Origin: Lepidostoma basale
Taxonomy: Eukaryota > Arthropoda > Insecta > Trichoptera > Lepidostomatidae
Assembly: GCA_022606425.2 (NCBI GenBank)
Contig: JAHDVF020001336.1
Location: 1,364,001 to 1,428,000, forward strand
Reading direction: 5' to 3'
DNA: 64,000 nt
Of this stretch, positions 20,009-30,062 are shown piece by piece. Position 1 is the stretch's first letter, and each line of letters starts with the position of its first letter. The notes beneath the pieces are model-generated. The model did not search any database, was not told where the DNA came from, and saw only the letters and a program-made list of their open reading frames with translations. A program made the translations under genes and the position numbers.

Positions 20009-20468
20009 TCTGTGTATGATAGAGTGTCGAATGAAAATATAAGAAGTGAATGCGGTGCGATGATGGTGTTATGAACAAAATAATGAAAGGATCATTAAGA
20101 TGATTTGGACTTCTTCTTCTTCTTCCTAGCCTTCCCTCCACTGTTGTCTCCATTTTTCTCTATCCTGTGCTGCTTCAATCCATTTGGACACATGGAAAGA
20201 ATGAATGAAAAAAGAATAGTAAAAATGTATATGTTAACGATGTAAATGGAACCAGAAATAGAGGAAGACCGAGGAAAACGTGGCACGATTTAATAAATCA
20301 ATATTGAATGCCGGCCATGTCAGGAGTCAGAGAAATCGACGCGCGTGCATGACACGATGTATGAACATTGAGGAAGCGAGAGAAATATGTCAGGAAAGAA
20401 AAATGTGGCAGTCCATTTTTTCTGCCTACTCCTTCGGGGAGACGGTGTGATGGTTAGTTAGTTAGTGA
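20008..20468 (+). mobile_element. LINE-A copy carrying a 72-bp nested insertion
   Basis: Begins at the [16 protein letters not shown] region and runs to GACGGTGTGATGG with TTAG units. Between 20,111 and 20,182 it is interrupted by a LINE terminal fragment flanked by TTTGGAC on both sides. Without the insert the frame would read through LRWFGH. Confidence 0.85.
20111..20182 (-). mobile_element. Ultra-short LINE 3' insertion with 7-bp target duplication
   Basis: In minus sense it encodes WIEAAQDREKWRQQWREG, a stop, and a (GAA)n tail. TTTGGAC flanks it at 20,104-20,110 and 20,183-20,189. This is a severely 5'-truncated retrotransposition product of an RTE-like LINE. Confidence 0.8.
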
Positions 20469-20814
20469 TTTATGCTAACATCTATTAATTATCAGATTGT
20501 AAAGGAACGCAAGATTGCAGAAACAGAGGATTTCGGAGACAGGAAACAGAGATAAAGATGATAATACTGGGGGTCCATTGATATAATCAATTTTCAAACA
20601 GATGGTGCCATCCTTTTGGACTGTGAGTCATATCAGAGATGCTTTCATTTGATAATAGAACCAAGTTATATATGAAACGCCTTTGATGTATTTCAAGTTT
20701 GTAGATGCGAACGGATTTTAAACTGGGTTGAATCAGAAAATTAATTTCATTCTTATCACTGGAAAGCAATTTTCCTTTTAGTATTATTTCAGACTGGTCG
20801 TGGGTTGAGTCTAA
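20469..20814. other. Unassigned interval
   Basis: No recognised repeat. A 79-codon minus-strand frame (20,587-20,826) has no recognisable domain. Confidence 0.45.
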
Positions 20815-21084
20815 GGCTACAGTCACACCGAAGTTGGTGATTCGCTTGCTGTCTGTCCGAAAATGACAGAGACTGATTTGGCAGCGTTGTCAAATTATTT
20901 TATTTGAAAATGTCACGCTATTGGACATTTCAGACCTGACCAAATTTGAGACCTTGAAAATTGTACACAGATGACCATGGAAGAGACAACAGACAGCAGC
21001 TACAAATTAACTAAAAATTCAGACATACAGAGACACTGAACTAGGAACTGTGACAGATATCACTTACCGAATGCACGAACTAAG

Positions 21085-21122
21085 ACAGGCAGTCAGAGCT
21101 CTTGCCACGAAGGTCGTCAAAC
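21085..21122 (-). mobile_element. SINE head scrap
   Basis: About 38 bases matching the tRNA-like head in minus sense (AGTCAGAGCTCTTGCCACGA), including the A-box half. Confidence 0.5.
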
Positions 21123-21390
21123 GATTTGTAATTAAAAAGTTCGCGGTAAAAAAAAATTAACTTGTCATTTATTTTTAAATCGAATATTTCTTTATTTTAC
21201 ACTGAGTAAAAATTTCTAAGGTTTCAAATTTTATTTATTTATTTGATTATGCCTAAGTTATGAGCAAATTTTACTGAATGTAAATTAAATAAGTATTTGA
21301 TTTGAAAATAATTGTGAGTTTATTATATTTTAACCGTCAATTTTGTGATCACAAATCATTAGTGCCGTTTATTTTAATTGATTAATTGAT

Positions 21391-21935
21391 AAAAAAAAGA
21401 AGCATTGGACTAAGCTGGGCAGCATTCGGAAACATGAGTTACATCCTTAAAAACCGGAAAATACCGATCAACCTGAAACAAAAAGTCTACGAAGCCTGCG
21501 TTCTGCCAGTTGGTACTTATGGTCTTGAAACTGTTACACTGTCCAAAAAAAGTGCCGAGAAACTACGAGTGACCCAAAGAGCCTTGGAAAGAACCATGTT
21601 AGGAATAATCCTAAAAGACAGAATCGGAAACGATACGGTGAGAGAAAAAATAAAGGTCACTGACATCATCCATCGGGTGGCGACTCTAAAATGGCAATGG
21701 ACAGGTCACGTAGCCAGAAGCTCAGATAAAAAATGGACAAAAAGACTGTTGACTTGGAGACTGTGGACGGCGAAGAGAAGTGCAGGGCAACCGCAACTAA
21801 TGATGATCTGAACAGACACGTCGGAATAACCTGGATTCAGTCTGTACAAGAAAGAGTGACATGGAAGCGAATGGAGGAGGCCTTTGTCCAGGAGTGGACG
21901 GGAATAGGCTAAGGAAGAAGGAGAAGAAGATGATG
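21391..21935 (+). mobile_element. LINE-D 3' region, open for 141 codons
   Basis: The frame from 21,386 encodes KVYEACVLPVGTYGLETVTL, TQRALERTMLGIILKDRIGN and KVTDIIHRVATLKWQWTGHV, then GQPQLMMI. This is the LINE-D C-terminus downstream of RT, widely seen in insect RTE-type polyproteins. A frameshift near 21,800 is followed by VQEWTGIG-like sequence and a GGAGAAGAAG tail. It lies inside the TIR element. Confidence 0.8.
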
Positions 21936-22050
21936 ACACTTTTAATTAAAATAATTTGACAACACTGACAAATCAGTCTCTGTTATTTTCGGACAGACAG
22001 CAAGCGAGTCACCAAATGAATTATGTACATCGGTGTGGCCCTAGTCTTAA

Positions 22051-22226
22051 ACTAGTTCACTATTATTAAATATTCAAGACCCTGTCAAAACACTACAAAA
22101 TTAATTACTCCAAAATGGAAATATTCCTTCAATTATTAGTTGGTAGTTATTACTAAATCGTTCGAAGTTTTGGCTGTGTATGTTATATTACAACGTCTAA
22201 TTATTTCGAACAATTAAAGTTGGTTG
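22051..22226. other. Unassigned interval
   Basis: AT-rich; no feature recognised. Confidence 0.45.
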
Positions 22227-22382
22227 GTCTATAGCAGTCATCCCCAAAGTAGATATATCGACCCCCAGAGGTCGATTCCAACCAACAAGGGGTCCACGTC
22301 AATGACAAAAAATTGGGGATGCATGGAATATAAATGGGGGTCCACGAGAGTGGATCCCACTTGGGCAGGCCTTCATCGAAAC

Positions 22383-22512
22383 TTTTTTCTTCTTCTCCTT
22401 CTTGCTCTTCAGCCTATTCCCGTCCACTCCTGGACAAAGGCCTTCTCCATTTGCTTCCATGTCACTCTGTCTTGTGTAGACTGCATCCAGGTTATTCCGA
22501 CATGTCTGTTGT
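22383..22512 (-). mobile_element. LINE-D terminal fragment
   Basis: Minus sense: GITWMQSTQDRVTWKQMEKA-like coding, then FVQEWTGIG-like sequence and a GAA-rich tail near 22,388. Its truncated 5' side abuts the mariner at 22,513. Confidence 0.7.
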
Positions 22513-23414
22513 GGCCTAGAGCGATTAACCAGCCTCGGTTGTTTAGCAGCTAGCTTTACCATCATGGTTTACAGTTGCTGACAATAGACATCTGCCGTAA
22601 TCGTCTGGCCAGATTTAAGAAAGCTGAAGTGAACGACACCAGCACTAGTCCACCAAACACTCACAAGTAACTTTTTTGGAGTCAATTTTCGCTTGGGGCA
22701 TGGTTTGGCTGGTTCGGCCGGGTTCAGCCATTGCGATGAGCGTTTCCGATTATCATACAGGATCCACTTTTCATCACAGGTAATGATTCGATTCAAAATC
22801 CCTTCATTATTGTGCCGGTTGAGTAATGCAACGCAGCAGTCAACGCGCGTTTGTTGATTTGTTTCACTCAATTCGTGAGGTACCCACCTTTCAAGCTTTT
22901 TCACCTTCCCAATTTGCTTCAAGTGGATTAAAACAGTTTTATCACTAACACCGCAGCCTTCAGCTAACTCGGACGTGGTTTGCGATGGATCCGCTTCCAC
23001 GATAGCCTTCAATTCTTCATTATCAACTTTGGTCTCCGGCCGTCCACGGGGCTTGTTCTGCAGGTCGAAATTTCCAGAGCGAAAACGTTGGAACCAAAAA
23101 CGCACTGTGTTTTCTTTTGCGGCACCGTCGCCATACACATCATTAATCCTTCGAGCCGTTTCTGCAGCACTGGTGCTACGGTGGAACTCGTACTCGTAAA
23201 TAACGCGATATTTCAAGTTTTCCATTTTGTAAACTGAGTGACGCAAAGAAAAAAAACAATTGAGGAAAAAACAAATGAATTATAATTTTCGAAACACAAA
23301 TACTTGAGTAAATAGCTGTATAAATTTGAATTTGGAATTCTTAACCAAAGAGAAGATATTTGCGATCAAAGTTGCCAGTACGGCAAAACGCCAATTTCAT
23401 ATGTAAGGACCTAA
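22513..23414 (-). mobile_element. Truncated mariner element with one TIR
   Basis: The 5' terminal repeat is at 23,384-23,414; in element sense it begins TTAGGTCCTTACATATGAAA. The transposase starts about 160-190 bases in. The 3' third of the element and its second TIR are missing: homology ends at 22,513, where LINE-D sequence begins. Confidence 0.85.
22569..23246 (-). pseudogene. Mariner transposase, 3'-truncated with one nonsense codon
   Basis: The likely start is MENLKYRVIYEYEFHRSTSA (Met at 23,225). Next come the helix-turn-helix region (ARRINDVYGDGAAKENTVRF), the GRP linker (NKPRGRPETKVDNEEL), the second HTH, WVPHEL, and the first catalytic Asp in IITCDEKWILYDN. After YCQQL the frame has TAA, then continues in the same frame as TMMVKLAAKQPRLVNRSRP until the junction at 22,513. 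The second and third catalytic Asp are therefore gone. A full-length protein of this family has about 340-350 residues; about 240 codons are left. It would catalyse cut-and-paste transposition at TA. Confidence 0.9.
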
Positions 23415-23449
23415 AATAAAAAAAAATTATTAGTACTTATATATAATAC

Positions 23450-23640
23450 TTTACAAATAACCCAGGTTAATTTTTAAATTTAAATTGTTCTATCGAATTT
23501 TAAATGCGTTTTTTATATAAGCCTTTCTTTGTTTAGTGTTGAATATATTTTTACACCTGAAGATGGAGGTATCCTCCGAAACATGCCGTGTTTTTTAATA
23601 TTTTTTTTATTATTTTGTGGATTAAACAAAGTTATTTTCA
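23450..23640 (+). mobile_element. Penelope-like terminal segment with hammerhead-like hairpin
   Basis: AT-rich segment around a strong hairpin at 23,553-23,591. It shares the style of the other PLE ends (hairpin then an AT-rich tail) but not their flanking text, so it may be a separate PLE family. Confidence 0.55.
23553..23591 (+). ncRNA. Hammerhead-like motif with clear stem I and stem II
   Basis: ACAC pairs with GTGT (stem I, 4 bp). The core reads CTGAAGA, then an unpaired T, then GGAGG-TAT-CCTCC (stem II, 5 bp), then GAAACATGCC. The cleavage triplet position reads GCC instead of NUH, so this copy is probably inactive, but it has the best stem I in the window. Confidence 0.5.
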
Positions 23641-23954
23641 ATTTCCTAAGTATATTACTATGAAATTCCACAGTGTTAATGCCTTAGCGTTCAATAAGTT
23701 AAAAAAATGTATATCTATAAAAATAAACATACATTTTATTTGAAAGATTTATTTTCTACAGTAAACCTGTGTCAACTTCGAAAACAAATTTATAGTGAAA
23801 AATATATTGAATTTGTGAAAAATCAATATGAGGAAAGCAAGGGCTTTAAACAAAACGTGAAAAATCGCCAAGGGGTCTAAGGGTCAAAAAAGTTTGGGAA
23901 CCTACGGTTTATAGCATCCATCGGTTTATAGCATATACCATCGCCCGGCAAGGC

Positions 23955-24761
23955 TTGCATATTGAGAGAATTAAAATTGGAGTTTTCGAGACATTTGAAC
24001 ATCTTGGGTGTCGCGTGTCATCGGGAAGATCATCTTTCACCCTTATCACTATTTACCGACCAGGATCTAAATCAACCTGCGTTAAATTTTACGAAGAATT
24101 CTCGGAACTGCTACAATTCGCGGCCAGCCTCTCTGAACATTGGATGATTGTTGGAGACATCAATATCCGATTAGAGAGAACCTCATCGTCTAGTGATAAA
24201 TTCCTAGACATGATGGAATGCTATGGGTCCAAGCAATGGGTTACCGAGCCAACACATACCGCAGGTGGATTACTGGATATCCTCATCTCCAACAAAAATG
24301 CTGTTAAGACTCCGGCAAGTGTTATAGATATTGGACTCTCGGACCACAAAATGATTCGTACGGAGATCCCTTTCCATCCACCACGACCCGTGTTTCAAAC
24401 ATTCACTTCACGTACATGGCGCTCTTTCAATTTTGAAAAATTTGAAAGAGACTTGATGAACTCACATGTTTGTGAAAAATATAATAACAATACCCTCGAA
24501 ATGTCATTAGATGAATTAGTTCAAACCTACTACAATGTTTTTACTTCTCTTCTCGACAAGCATGCTCCACATTCGACAAAAACACTCCGGGTGCGAGTGT
24601 CTAATGCATGGTTTGATGAGGAATGTCGTAGAAACAAGAGACTAATGCGTAGGTTTGAACGTATGTACCGAAACACAGGCCTAAGCTCTTCAAGAGAAGC
24701 CTGGGTGAGATCGCAGAATTCTTTTAGAGACCTGATCAAGAAGAAAAGATCGGAGTACTGA
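23955..24761 (+). pseudogene. C-family endonuclease domain (N-terminus missing)
   Basis: AP-endonuclease-like domain: LITIYRPGSK, HWMIVGDINIRL (GDxN box), LDILISN, and IGLSDHKMIRTEI (intact SDH box), then the linker TFTSRTWRSFNFEKFERDL leading toward RT. The stop at 24,759 is a TGA where the frame continues unchanged as KCKIESEKENPRHLWNSV, so EN and RT belong to one polyprotein split by a nonsense mutation. It would nick the target DNA for priming. Confidence 0.85.
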
Positions 24762-24905
24762 AAATGTAAAATTGAATCGGAAAAGGAAAATCCCCGACAT
24801 CTGTGGAATTCCGTTAAATCAGTACTCGGAAATAATCAACAAGAAAAGGCCTCTACCAAGTTATCTCCTCAGGACTTCGCCCAATTCTTTGAAGATAAAA
24901 TCGCT

Positions 24906-26569
24906 GTGATTCGTGCAACGACTTCATCTACAACACCACCAACTTTCACGACATATGAGGGAAAACTTCTAACTAAATTTAATATCACAACACCTCAAGA
25001 AGTCATTAAACTTATCTTAAACGCACCTAATAAACAGTGTTCGCTTGATCCGATTCCGACATGGCTTCTCAAGAGATGCTGTCACCATGTTGCTCCATTT
25101 TTAGTCAAAATTTTTAACAAATCTCTTCTAACAGGACAAGTCCCCTTTTTGCTCAAGAAAGCTATTGTTTCTCCCATATTAAAAAAACCTCAACTAGATT
25201 CCGAAAATCTTAGTAACTTCCGGCCCGTCTCAAATCTACCTTTCATCTCTAAAGTTCTTGAAAAATTGTAGCCTCCCAAATTTCTAATCACCTTTCGACA
25301 AATAATATTTTGTCTAAATTACAATCCGCCTACAGACGTTTCCATTCAACGGAGACGGGATTGCTTAGAGTCATGTCAGATTTAGTACTGGCAAACGAAT
25401 CGGGCAAATTGGCACTGCTCTCCCTTCTGGACATGAGCGCTGCGTTTGACACAATTGATCACTCATATCTTATCCAACGATTAGCGATCACGTATGGTTT
25501 TAGAGGTAATGCCATAGACTGGCTAAATTCATATCTGTCGGATCGTTCACAAGCTGTGCAGCTAGCAGGTAAAAAATCCTCATTTACTAATATCCAATCT
25601 GGTGTGCCACAAGGCTCTGTTTTAGGACCCCTTTTATTTATCATGTTTACAAATGACGTTGCCAAAATAATAGAATCCTTTGGCCTCCTCTCACATTGCT
25701 ATGCTGATGATCAGCAACTTTATTTTTTCTGCAACCCTGATGACACCAAACATCTTACGTCAACAACTGTCAACTGCATTGATGCCATATCCAGATGGAT
25801 GGCATCAAACAAACTTAAACTAAATCCATCCAAAACGGAATTTCTCTGGACTTCTTCCGCAAAGCGTCAACATCTTATCGATCATTCCTCAATTTCAACA
25901 GCTGACAATGATATCGTTCCCAAAAACTCCACAAAGCTTCTTGGTGTTTATCTTGACGCAAATCTGTCTCTAAAATCCCAAATTAATAACACGGTCAGCG
26001 CTAGTTTCTTCCACCTAAGACGATTAAAATCCGTCAAAAGGAGTATTCCCCATGACACTTTCAAAACTCTTGTAAATTCCTTCGTTGTGTCACGACTTGA
26101 TTATTGTAATGGAATTTATGCAAACATTCCAAAACAACAAATAAACAAACTTCAATCTGCGTTCAATGCGGCAGCAAGGCTCATTAAAGGCATTCCAAAA
26201 AAGTCTCATATAACACAACATCTCAAAGAACTTCACTGGCTTAAAAGTCCAGAAAGAATCCAGTATAAACTCTGCTGGACAGTCTTCAAAGCGCTACATG
26301 GAATGGCACCAAGTTATATATCTGAACTCTGTATAACGGACAGCCTAAATTCAAGGAAATCCACACTTCGCTCGGCGAACTCCTCAGCAATAGGAAGATT
26401 AGTTGAGCCGAAGCGTTGCCCCAGTACAAATTTCGGGGATCGAGCGTTCGCGGTAGCCGGTCCATCAGCTTGGAACAATCTCCCTTCACACCTTAGATGC
26501 ATAAATGATCCGACAGATTTCAAATCTAAATTGAAAACCCATCTTTTTCATATTTCATACCCAATTTAA
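24906..26569 (+). pseudogene. C-family reverse transcriptase, split by a 1-base deletion
   Basis: The first block (to 25,271) has CSLDPIPTWLLKRC, LKKAIVSPILKKPQLDSENL and NFRPVSNLPFISKVLEKL, then a premature TAG caused by a missing base. The second block (from 25,310) has LQSAYRRFHSTETGLLRV, motif A LLDMSAAFDTIDH, motif B SGVPQGSVLGPLLF, motif C CYADDQQLYF, KLKLNPSKTEFLW, LLGVYLDANLSL and VVSRLDYCNGIY, ending NLPSHLRCINDPTDFKSKL. All catalytic Asp residues are present. Confidence 0.9.
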
Positions 26570-26734
26570 ACATTTATACTTTGTTCTACTATACTTTCAA
26601 ACCGATCGTTTTTTAAGCGGTCACATTTAGATTTTTAGATTTAAAACACGTCTTAATGCGCCCTTGAGGTGATTACATCACAAAAACGGCGCTTTAAAAG
26701 TTAGCATATTATTATTATTATTATTATAGCAAAG

Positions 26735-26845
26735 CTTCCCAATGGAGACATATACCGCCCCCCAGTGGGTGCTAGAGCTTTAAGAGGGGCGGTAGCGAGT
26801 CCAGAGCTAAATGGGGGCATTAAGGCCCCTTACGTGAAACGCTTT
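26735..26845. other. Possible hAT terminal sequence
   Basis: CAAAGCTTCCCAATGG followed by ATACCGCCCCCCAGTGGG and AAGAGGGGCGGTAGCG looks like a hAT end with a sub-terminal GC-rich repeat. No partner or target duplication was identified. It follows the C-family tail directly. Confidence 0.3.
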
Positions 26846-26847
26846 TT

Positions 26848-26972
26848 TCAGTCATCCTCTATTTCTAGTTCCGTTTACGTCGTTTACATATACTTTCTTC
26901 ACCATTGTATCATCATCAAATCAAATCAGTTTATTTCTCAAAAGACATTACAATCATACATACATCATGCAT
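26848..26972 (-). mobile_element. LINE-A scrap plus J-family 3' tail
   Basis: 26,848-26,912 matches the middle of LINE-A in minus sense (CGTTTACGTCGTTTACATAT). 26,916-26,972 is a J-family 3' terminus in minus sense (plus text ATCAAATCAAATCAGTTTAT then CTCAAAAGACATTACAA). Both are very short truncated insertions. Confidence 0.65.
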
Positions 26973-26984
26973 TCTTTCCCACAC

Positions 26985-27512
26985 ACAATGGAGTTCTAGT
27001 CCCGACCCTTATGTATGGAAGGAAAGATTGGGGTTGGCAGAAGAAGGATGAAAGTAGTATTAATGCTGTAGAAATGAGGTCACTAAGAAGAATGTGCGGT
27101 AAAACAATGTATGATAGAATATTTAATGATGAAGTAAGAAAGGAATGTAAAGCGGATGAACGCGTGATAAATAAAATTAAGAAAGGGTCACTAAGATGGT
27201 TTGGACATATGGGACGAATGGATGAGGGAAGAATGATTAAAAAGATATATTCAAGTAGTGTGAATGGGAAAAAAAAGGCGAGGAAGGCCAAGGAAGACAT
27301 AGCATGACCAAATTAATCAATTACTGAAAGGCGGCCATGTTCGAAGTAGGAACAATCGACGAGGGTGCATGTCACGATGTGTGAATGTAGAAGAAGCGCG
27401 AGAATTATGCCAGAATAGAACAATGTGACGATCCATCCTCTCTGCCTACCCATCCGGGGAAACGGCGTGATGGTTAGTGAGTTAGTTAGTTAGTTAGTTT
27501 TTACAAGTTTCA
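26985..27512 (+). mobile_element. LINE-A copy, open for most of its C-terminus
   Basis: The frame from 26,765 runs through [57 protein letters not shown] and KKIYSSSVNGKKKARKAKED. It ends with GAAACGGCGTGATGG and (TTAG)n at 27,465-27,512. The Met at 26,765 lies outside the element and is a chance extension. The subfamily differs from the 48.5-kb copy (SSSVNG instead of VNDVNG). Confidence 0.85.
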
Positions 27513-27572
27513 TGCTTCACTTCCAGACATAAGGGTCAGAACAGGAACATTATTATTTAAAAATTTCAATTT

Positions 27573-28125
27573 TATTCTTCGTCAGCTTGTCTCCATCCAC
27601 TGCTGGACATAAGCTTCTCCACCCCCACGCCATCTCTCTCGGTCTCTCGCCAGTGTTCTCCAGGCCCTTCCCATCGTCCGCACAATATCATCGCTCCACC
27701 TGATTGGCTGTCTACCGACACTTCTCCGGCCCAACCTTGGCTTCCGTTCAGTAACCCTCTGGCTCCATCTTCCATCATCCCGTCGACACACATGATCAGC
27801 CCACTGCCACTTCATCCTCGCAATGCGTATCCCTACATCGGTGACCCTGGTGCGTCTTCTAATCTCCACGTTGGGTATATAATCTCTAAGCGAGATACCC
27901 AACATGGATCTTTCCATGGCCCGTAGTGCAACTTTGATTTTGTGCATTGCTTATTTAGTTAACGTCCATGTCTCGCATCTATAGGTCATCACAGGCAACA
28001 CACACTGGTCCAGCAATTTGTTATTAAATTTGTGGCATGTCTGACTTGAAGGTGTTGCCCAGCCTTCCGAATGCAGACTCCTGTGTATTCTCCTATCAAT
28101 CTCCTTGACTTGACCCCTCTTCCAA
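27573..28125 (-). mobile_element. LINE-D-related copy (subfamily 2)
   Basis: The minus-strand frame 27,947-27,582 encodes HKIKVALRAMERSMLGISLR, RRRTRVTDVGIRIARMKWQW, ADHVCRRDDGRWSQRV and AYVQQWMETS, with an upstream block LLDQCVLPVMTYRCETWTLT before a TAA near 27,955. More GC-rich than the other LINE-D pieces. It ends with GACGAAGAATAA at its 3' side. Confidence 0.8.
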
Positions 28126-28400
28126 AAGCCAACAGAAATTAAACAGCCCGTTAAAATGCATAAATTCGGAAAATATATTCATTTTGAAGATATAACAGCG
28201 ACAGAGTAAATACGTTTTCATTGAAATAGGTTTAAAAAGCGTTACGGACGGACGAAACTAATTTCCCGATGCTTTTTCGATTTCAGTGGGCACCATTTGA
28301 AGCAGAGTTTGGATTACGTAATTGATTTGACAGGGACGCAAAGCGATCAACAATTTGTAGGGAGAGAGGTAACTTTTGTTTTGTTTTAATGTACCTATAA
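28126..28400. other. Unassigned interval
   Basis: No feature recognised. Confidence 0.45.
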
Positions 28401-28409
28401 TGGAGATAA

Positions 28410-28700
28410 ATTTTTCAGTTTCAAATTGATTTATTTACACTCGTATTTTAAACTGTTAATGAATAAACTTTGTTTTTTGTATCACAATTGTATTTTATTT
28501 TATGCGACAGCTGTTTCATCAACTTATGTTGACATCATCAGGTGTTACAATAATATAGGTACCAAATGTCAAATTTTCCTGATTTTTCGTATCTTTGTGT
28601 GTATTTGTTTATATGTCAATTTGAATAATTTCTTTGATATAATTTTGAAGTTCTTGCTGAAATTGAGTTAGGTACCTAAATATTTTAATGAAATGAACAG
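28410..28700 (-). mobile_element. Penelope-like terminal segment
   Basis: Contains, in minus sense, the hairpin CTGATGATGTCAACATAAGT followed by TGATGAAACAGCTGTCGC (28,506-28,541). Text at 28,610-28,680 recurs at 33,080-33,160 (AATTTGAATAATT then AAGTTCTTGCTG), outside any hairpin, so the two loci share more of the same element than the hairpin alone. Confidence 0.6.
28506..28541 (-). ncRNA. Hammerhead-like motif, ACAGCTGT stem III type
   Basis: Minus sense: CUGAUGA, unpaired U, a stem with UCAAC/GUUGA, then GAAACAGCUGUC. ACAGCUGU is a perfect palindrome that would form an intermolecular 4-bp stem III per half-site, with GUC as the cleavage triplet. Confidence 0.5.
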
Positions 28701-29014
28701 TTAGTTACTTTTTATAGGAGAAAATATTTAGGATGGGAAAAAAATATATAAAATAAAACAGTAATTAGAAGGAACAATTACACATAGTATAGGGTCAAAA
28801 ACGATGAAACATAATAAATTAAAAAAAACAATAAACAATAACAGGAAGGACATCGATTACATTAATAGTAATACTCAAAAGTTAGAGAAATTAGAAAATT
28901 TACAAATTTTAAAGGCCACAAAATGTAAACTAAATGTTATAAATAACCAAATTCCTTCTTATCCCCATTAATATATAGTAAATTAAAAAAATTATACAAA
29001 AAAAGCTAAAATAT
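28701..29014. other. Unassigned AT-rich interval
   Basis: No feature recognised. Confidence 0.45.
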
Positions 29015-29465
29015 TCGAGTCCAATAACCTAGACCTAAACTTCCGAAAACAACTAATAAAAACATTAGTACGGAGTGTTTTACTATACGGCTGCGAGACT
29101 GGGTGCCTGGGTGAAAGAGAGGGGAAAAGGCTGGAGGCGTTTGAAATGTGGACCTATCGACGAATTGCCCATGTTTCATGGAGGGACCACGTTACAAATG
29201 AGGAGATTCTTAGCAGAGTTGAAGAGAACAGGCACATATTGAACACCATAGCGGAGAGGCGCTCGAGATAGATTGGTCATGTGTTGCGACACGAATGTTT
29301 CCTGCATGATGTATTGGAGGGAATGGTCGAGGGATCGTTTGGCAGAGAACGACCTCGCCAGGAGTACCTAGACAAGATTTGCCGAGATATATGCGCTGCA
29401 CCTCTTATGCGGAGTTGAAGAGAGTTGCCGAGGACCGAGCGGAGTAGAAGAGGAGATGCATCGCC
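29015..29465 (+). mobile_element. LINE-E-like fragment
   Basis: Reads LIKTLVRSVLLYGCETG, GKRLEAFEMWTYRRIAHVSW and VTNEEILSRVEENRHILNTI, then a stop and IGHVLRHECFLHDVLEGMVE and GRERPRQEYLDKICRD. This is the post-RT region of an RTE-type LINE; no RT core remains. Confidence 0.7.
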
Positions 29466-29499
29466 TTGCTGCAGACCAATATTTAGATTGAGACCGAAT

Positions 29500-29748
29500 A
29501 AGAAGACAATAAGACGCATCGGACCATAAGACGCACTCCAAAATCTATCCATCAATTTTTAGAAGAAAATAAATATTATAGGCGATAAGACGCATCGGAC
29601 CAAAAGACACAGCCCAAAAATCTACCGATTTTTTTAAAAACATATTTTTTGGACGATAAGACGCATGGGACCATAATCGCACCCCGATTTTTAGCTTAAT
29701 TTTCAAACTAAAAAAGTGCGTCTTATGGTCCGAAAAATACGGTAATTA
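29500..29748. repeat. Short tandem/inverted repeat cluster with GATAAGACGCAT core
   Basis: Three direct units begin near 29,512, 29,584 and 29,653. Each has (GA/CA)TAAGACGCATxGGACCA followed by an AT-rich spacer. The cluster ends with an inverted unit, GTGCGTCTTATGGTCCGAAA at 29,715-29,735, followed by AATACGG. The arrangement suggests the terminal region of an unclassified DNA transposon. Confidence 0.6.
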
Positions 29749-30062
29749 ACTTTTTCCACATTGAATAGTAAAAAATATCAGTGACAAATTTTGTGTTAAA
29801 TTTTTTTTTAAAGTGTTTTTTGTTACGCCAAAGAAGTACGTGGGTACGTAAGTGCACACTGAATAGTCATAATGAAGATTTTTTAATGAATAAAAACACT
29901 GTTTTTTCCACTTATGATTTTATTTTTCTCGGCATGTTTCAAAGTGTCTCTTTAATTTAATGGGTTTATATTATTTTGCATTAAAAGCCGTACTGCCATT
30001 ATTTATTTTAGATAAACTTAAGGCGTGAACACTGTGGAATTCCATATTGACGAATTTTTTTT

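Larger units (their letters stand above)
20815..22050. mobile_element. DNA element with about 90-bp terminal inverted repeats
   Basis: The left end (20,815-20,915) and right end (21,945-22,050) are inverted copies sharing CGCTTGCTGTCTGTCCGAAAA and then GACTGATTTG...GTTGTCAAATTATTTTA; the outer tip contains a TCACACCG-type motif. The interior holds a SINE scrap (21,085-21,122) and a LINE-D copy. No transposase was seen. A related tip (GGTACGGTCACACCGG) occurs at 51,270. Confidence 0.65.
22235..23906. mobile_element. hAT element with nested mariner, LINE-D and PLE pieces
   Basis: The left tip is CAGTCATCCCCAAAG and the right tip, inverted, is CGTAGGTTCCCAAAC. Flanks GTCTATAG (22,227-22,234) and GTTTATAG (23,907-23,914) match at 7 of 8 positions, as expected for a hAT target duplication. 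The sub-terminal text GGGGTCTAAGGGTCAAAAAA recurs in the hAT ends at 30,259 and 35,000. The interior is mostly secondary insertions. Confidence 0.65.
23940..26727 (+). mobile_element. C-family (CR1/L2-like) LINE, near-complete coding region
   Basis: Endonuclease and RT are both present, followed by a 3' UTR with ACAAAAACGGCGCTTTAAAA and a (TTA)n tail (26,708-26,727). Only two lesions interrupt the reading frame from 23,955 to 26,569: an in-frame TGA at 24,759-24,761 and a 1-base loss near 25,268. The endonuclease N-terminus and any ORF1 are missing (5' truncation). A second copy of the last 483 bases lies at 56,054-56,536. Confidence 0.85.
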
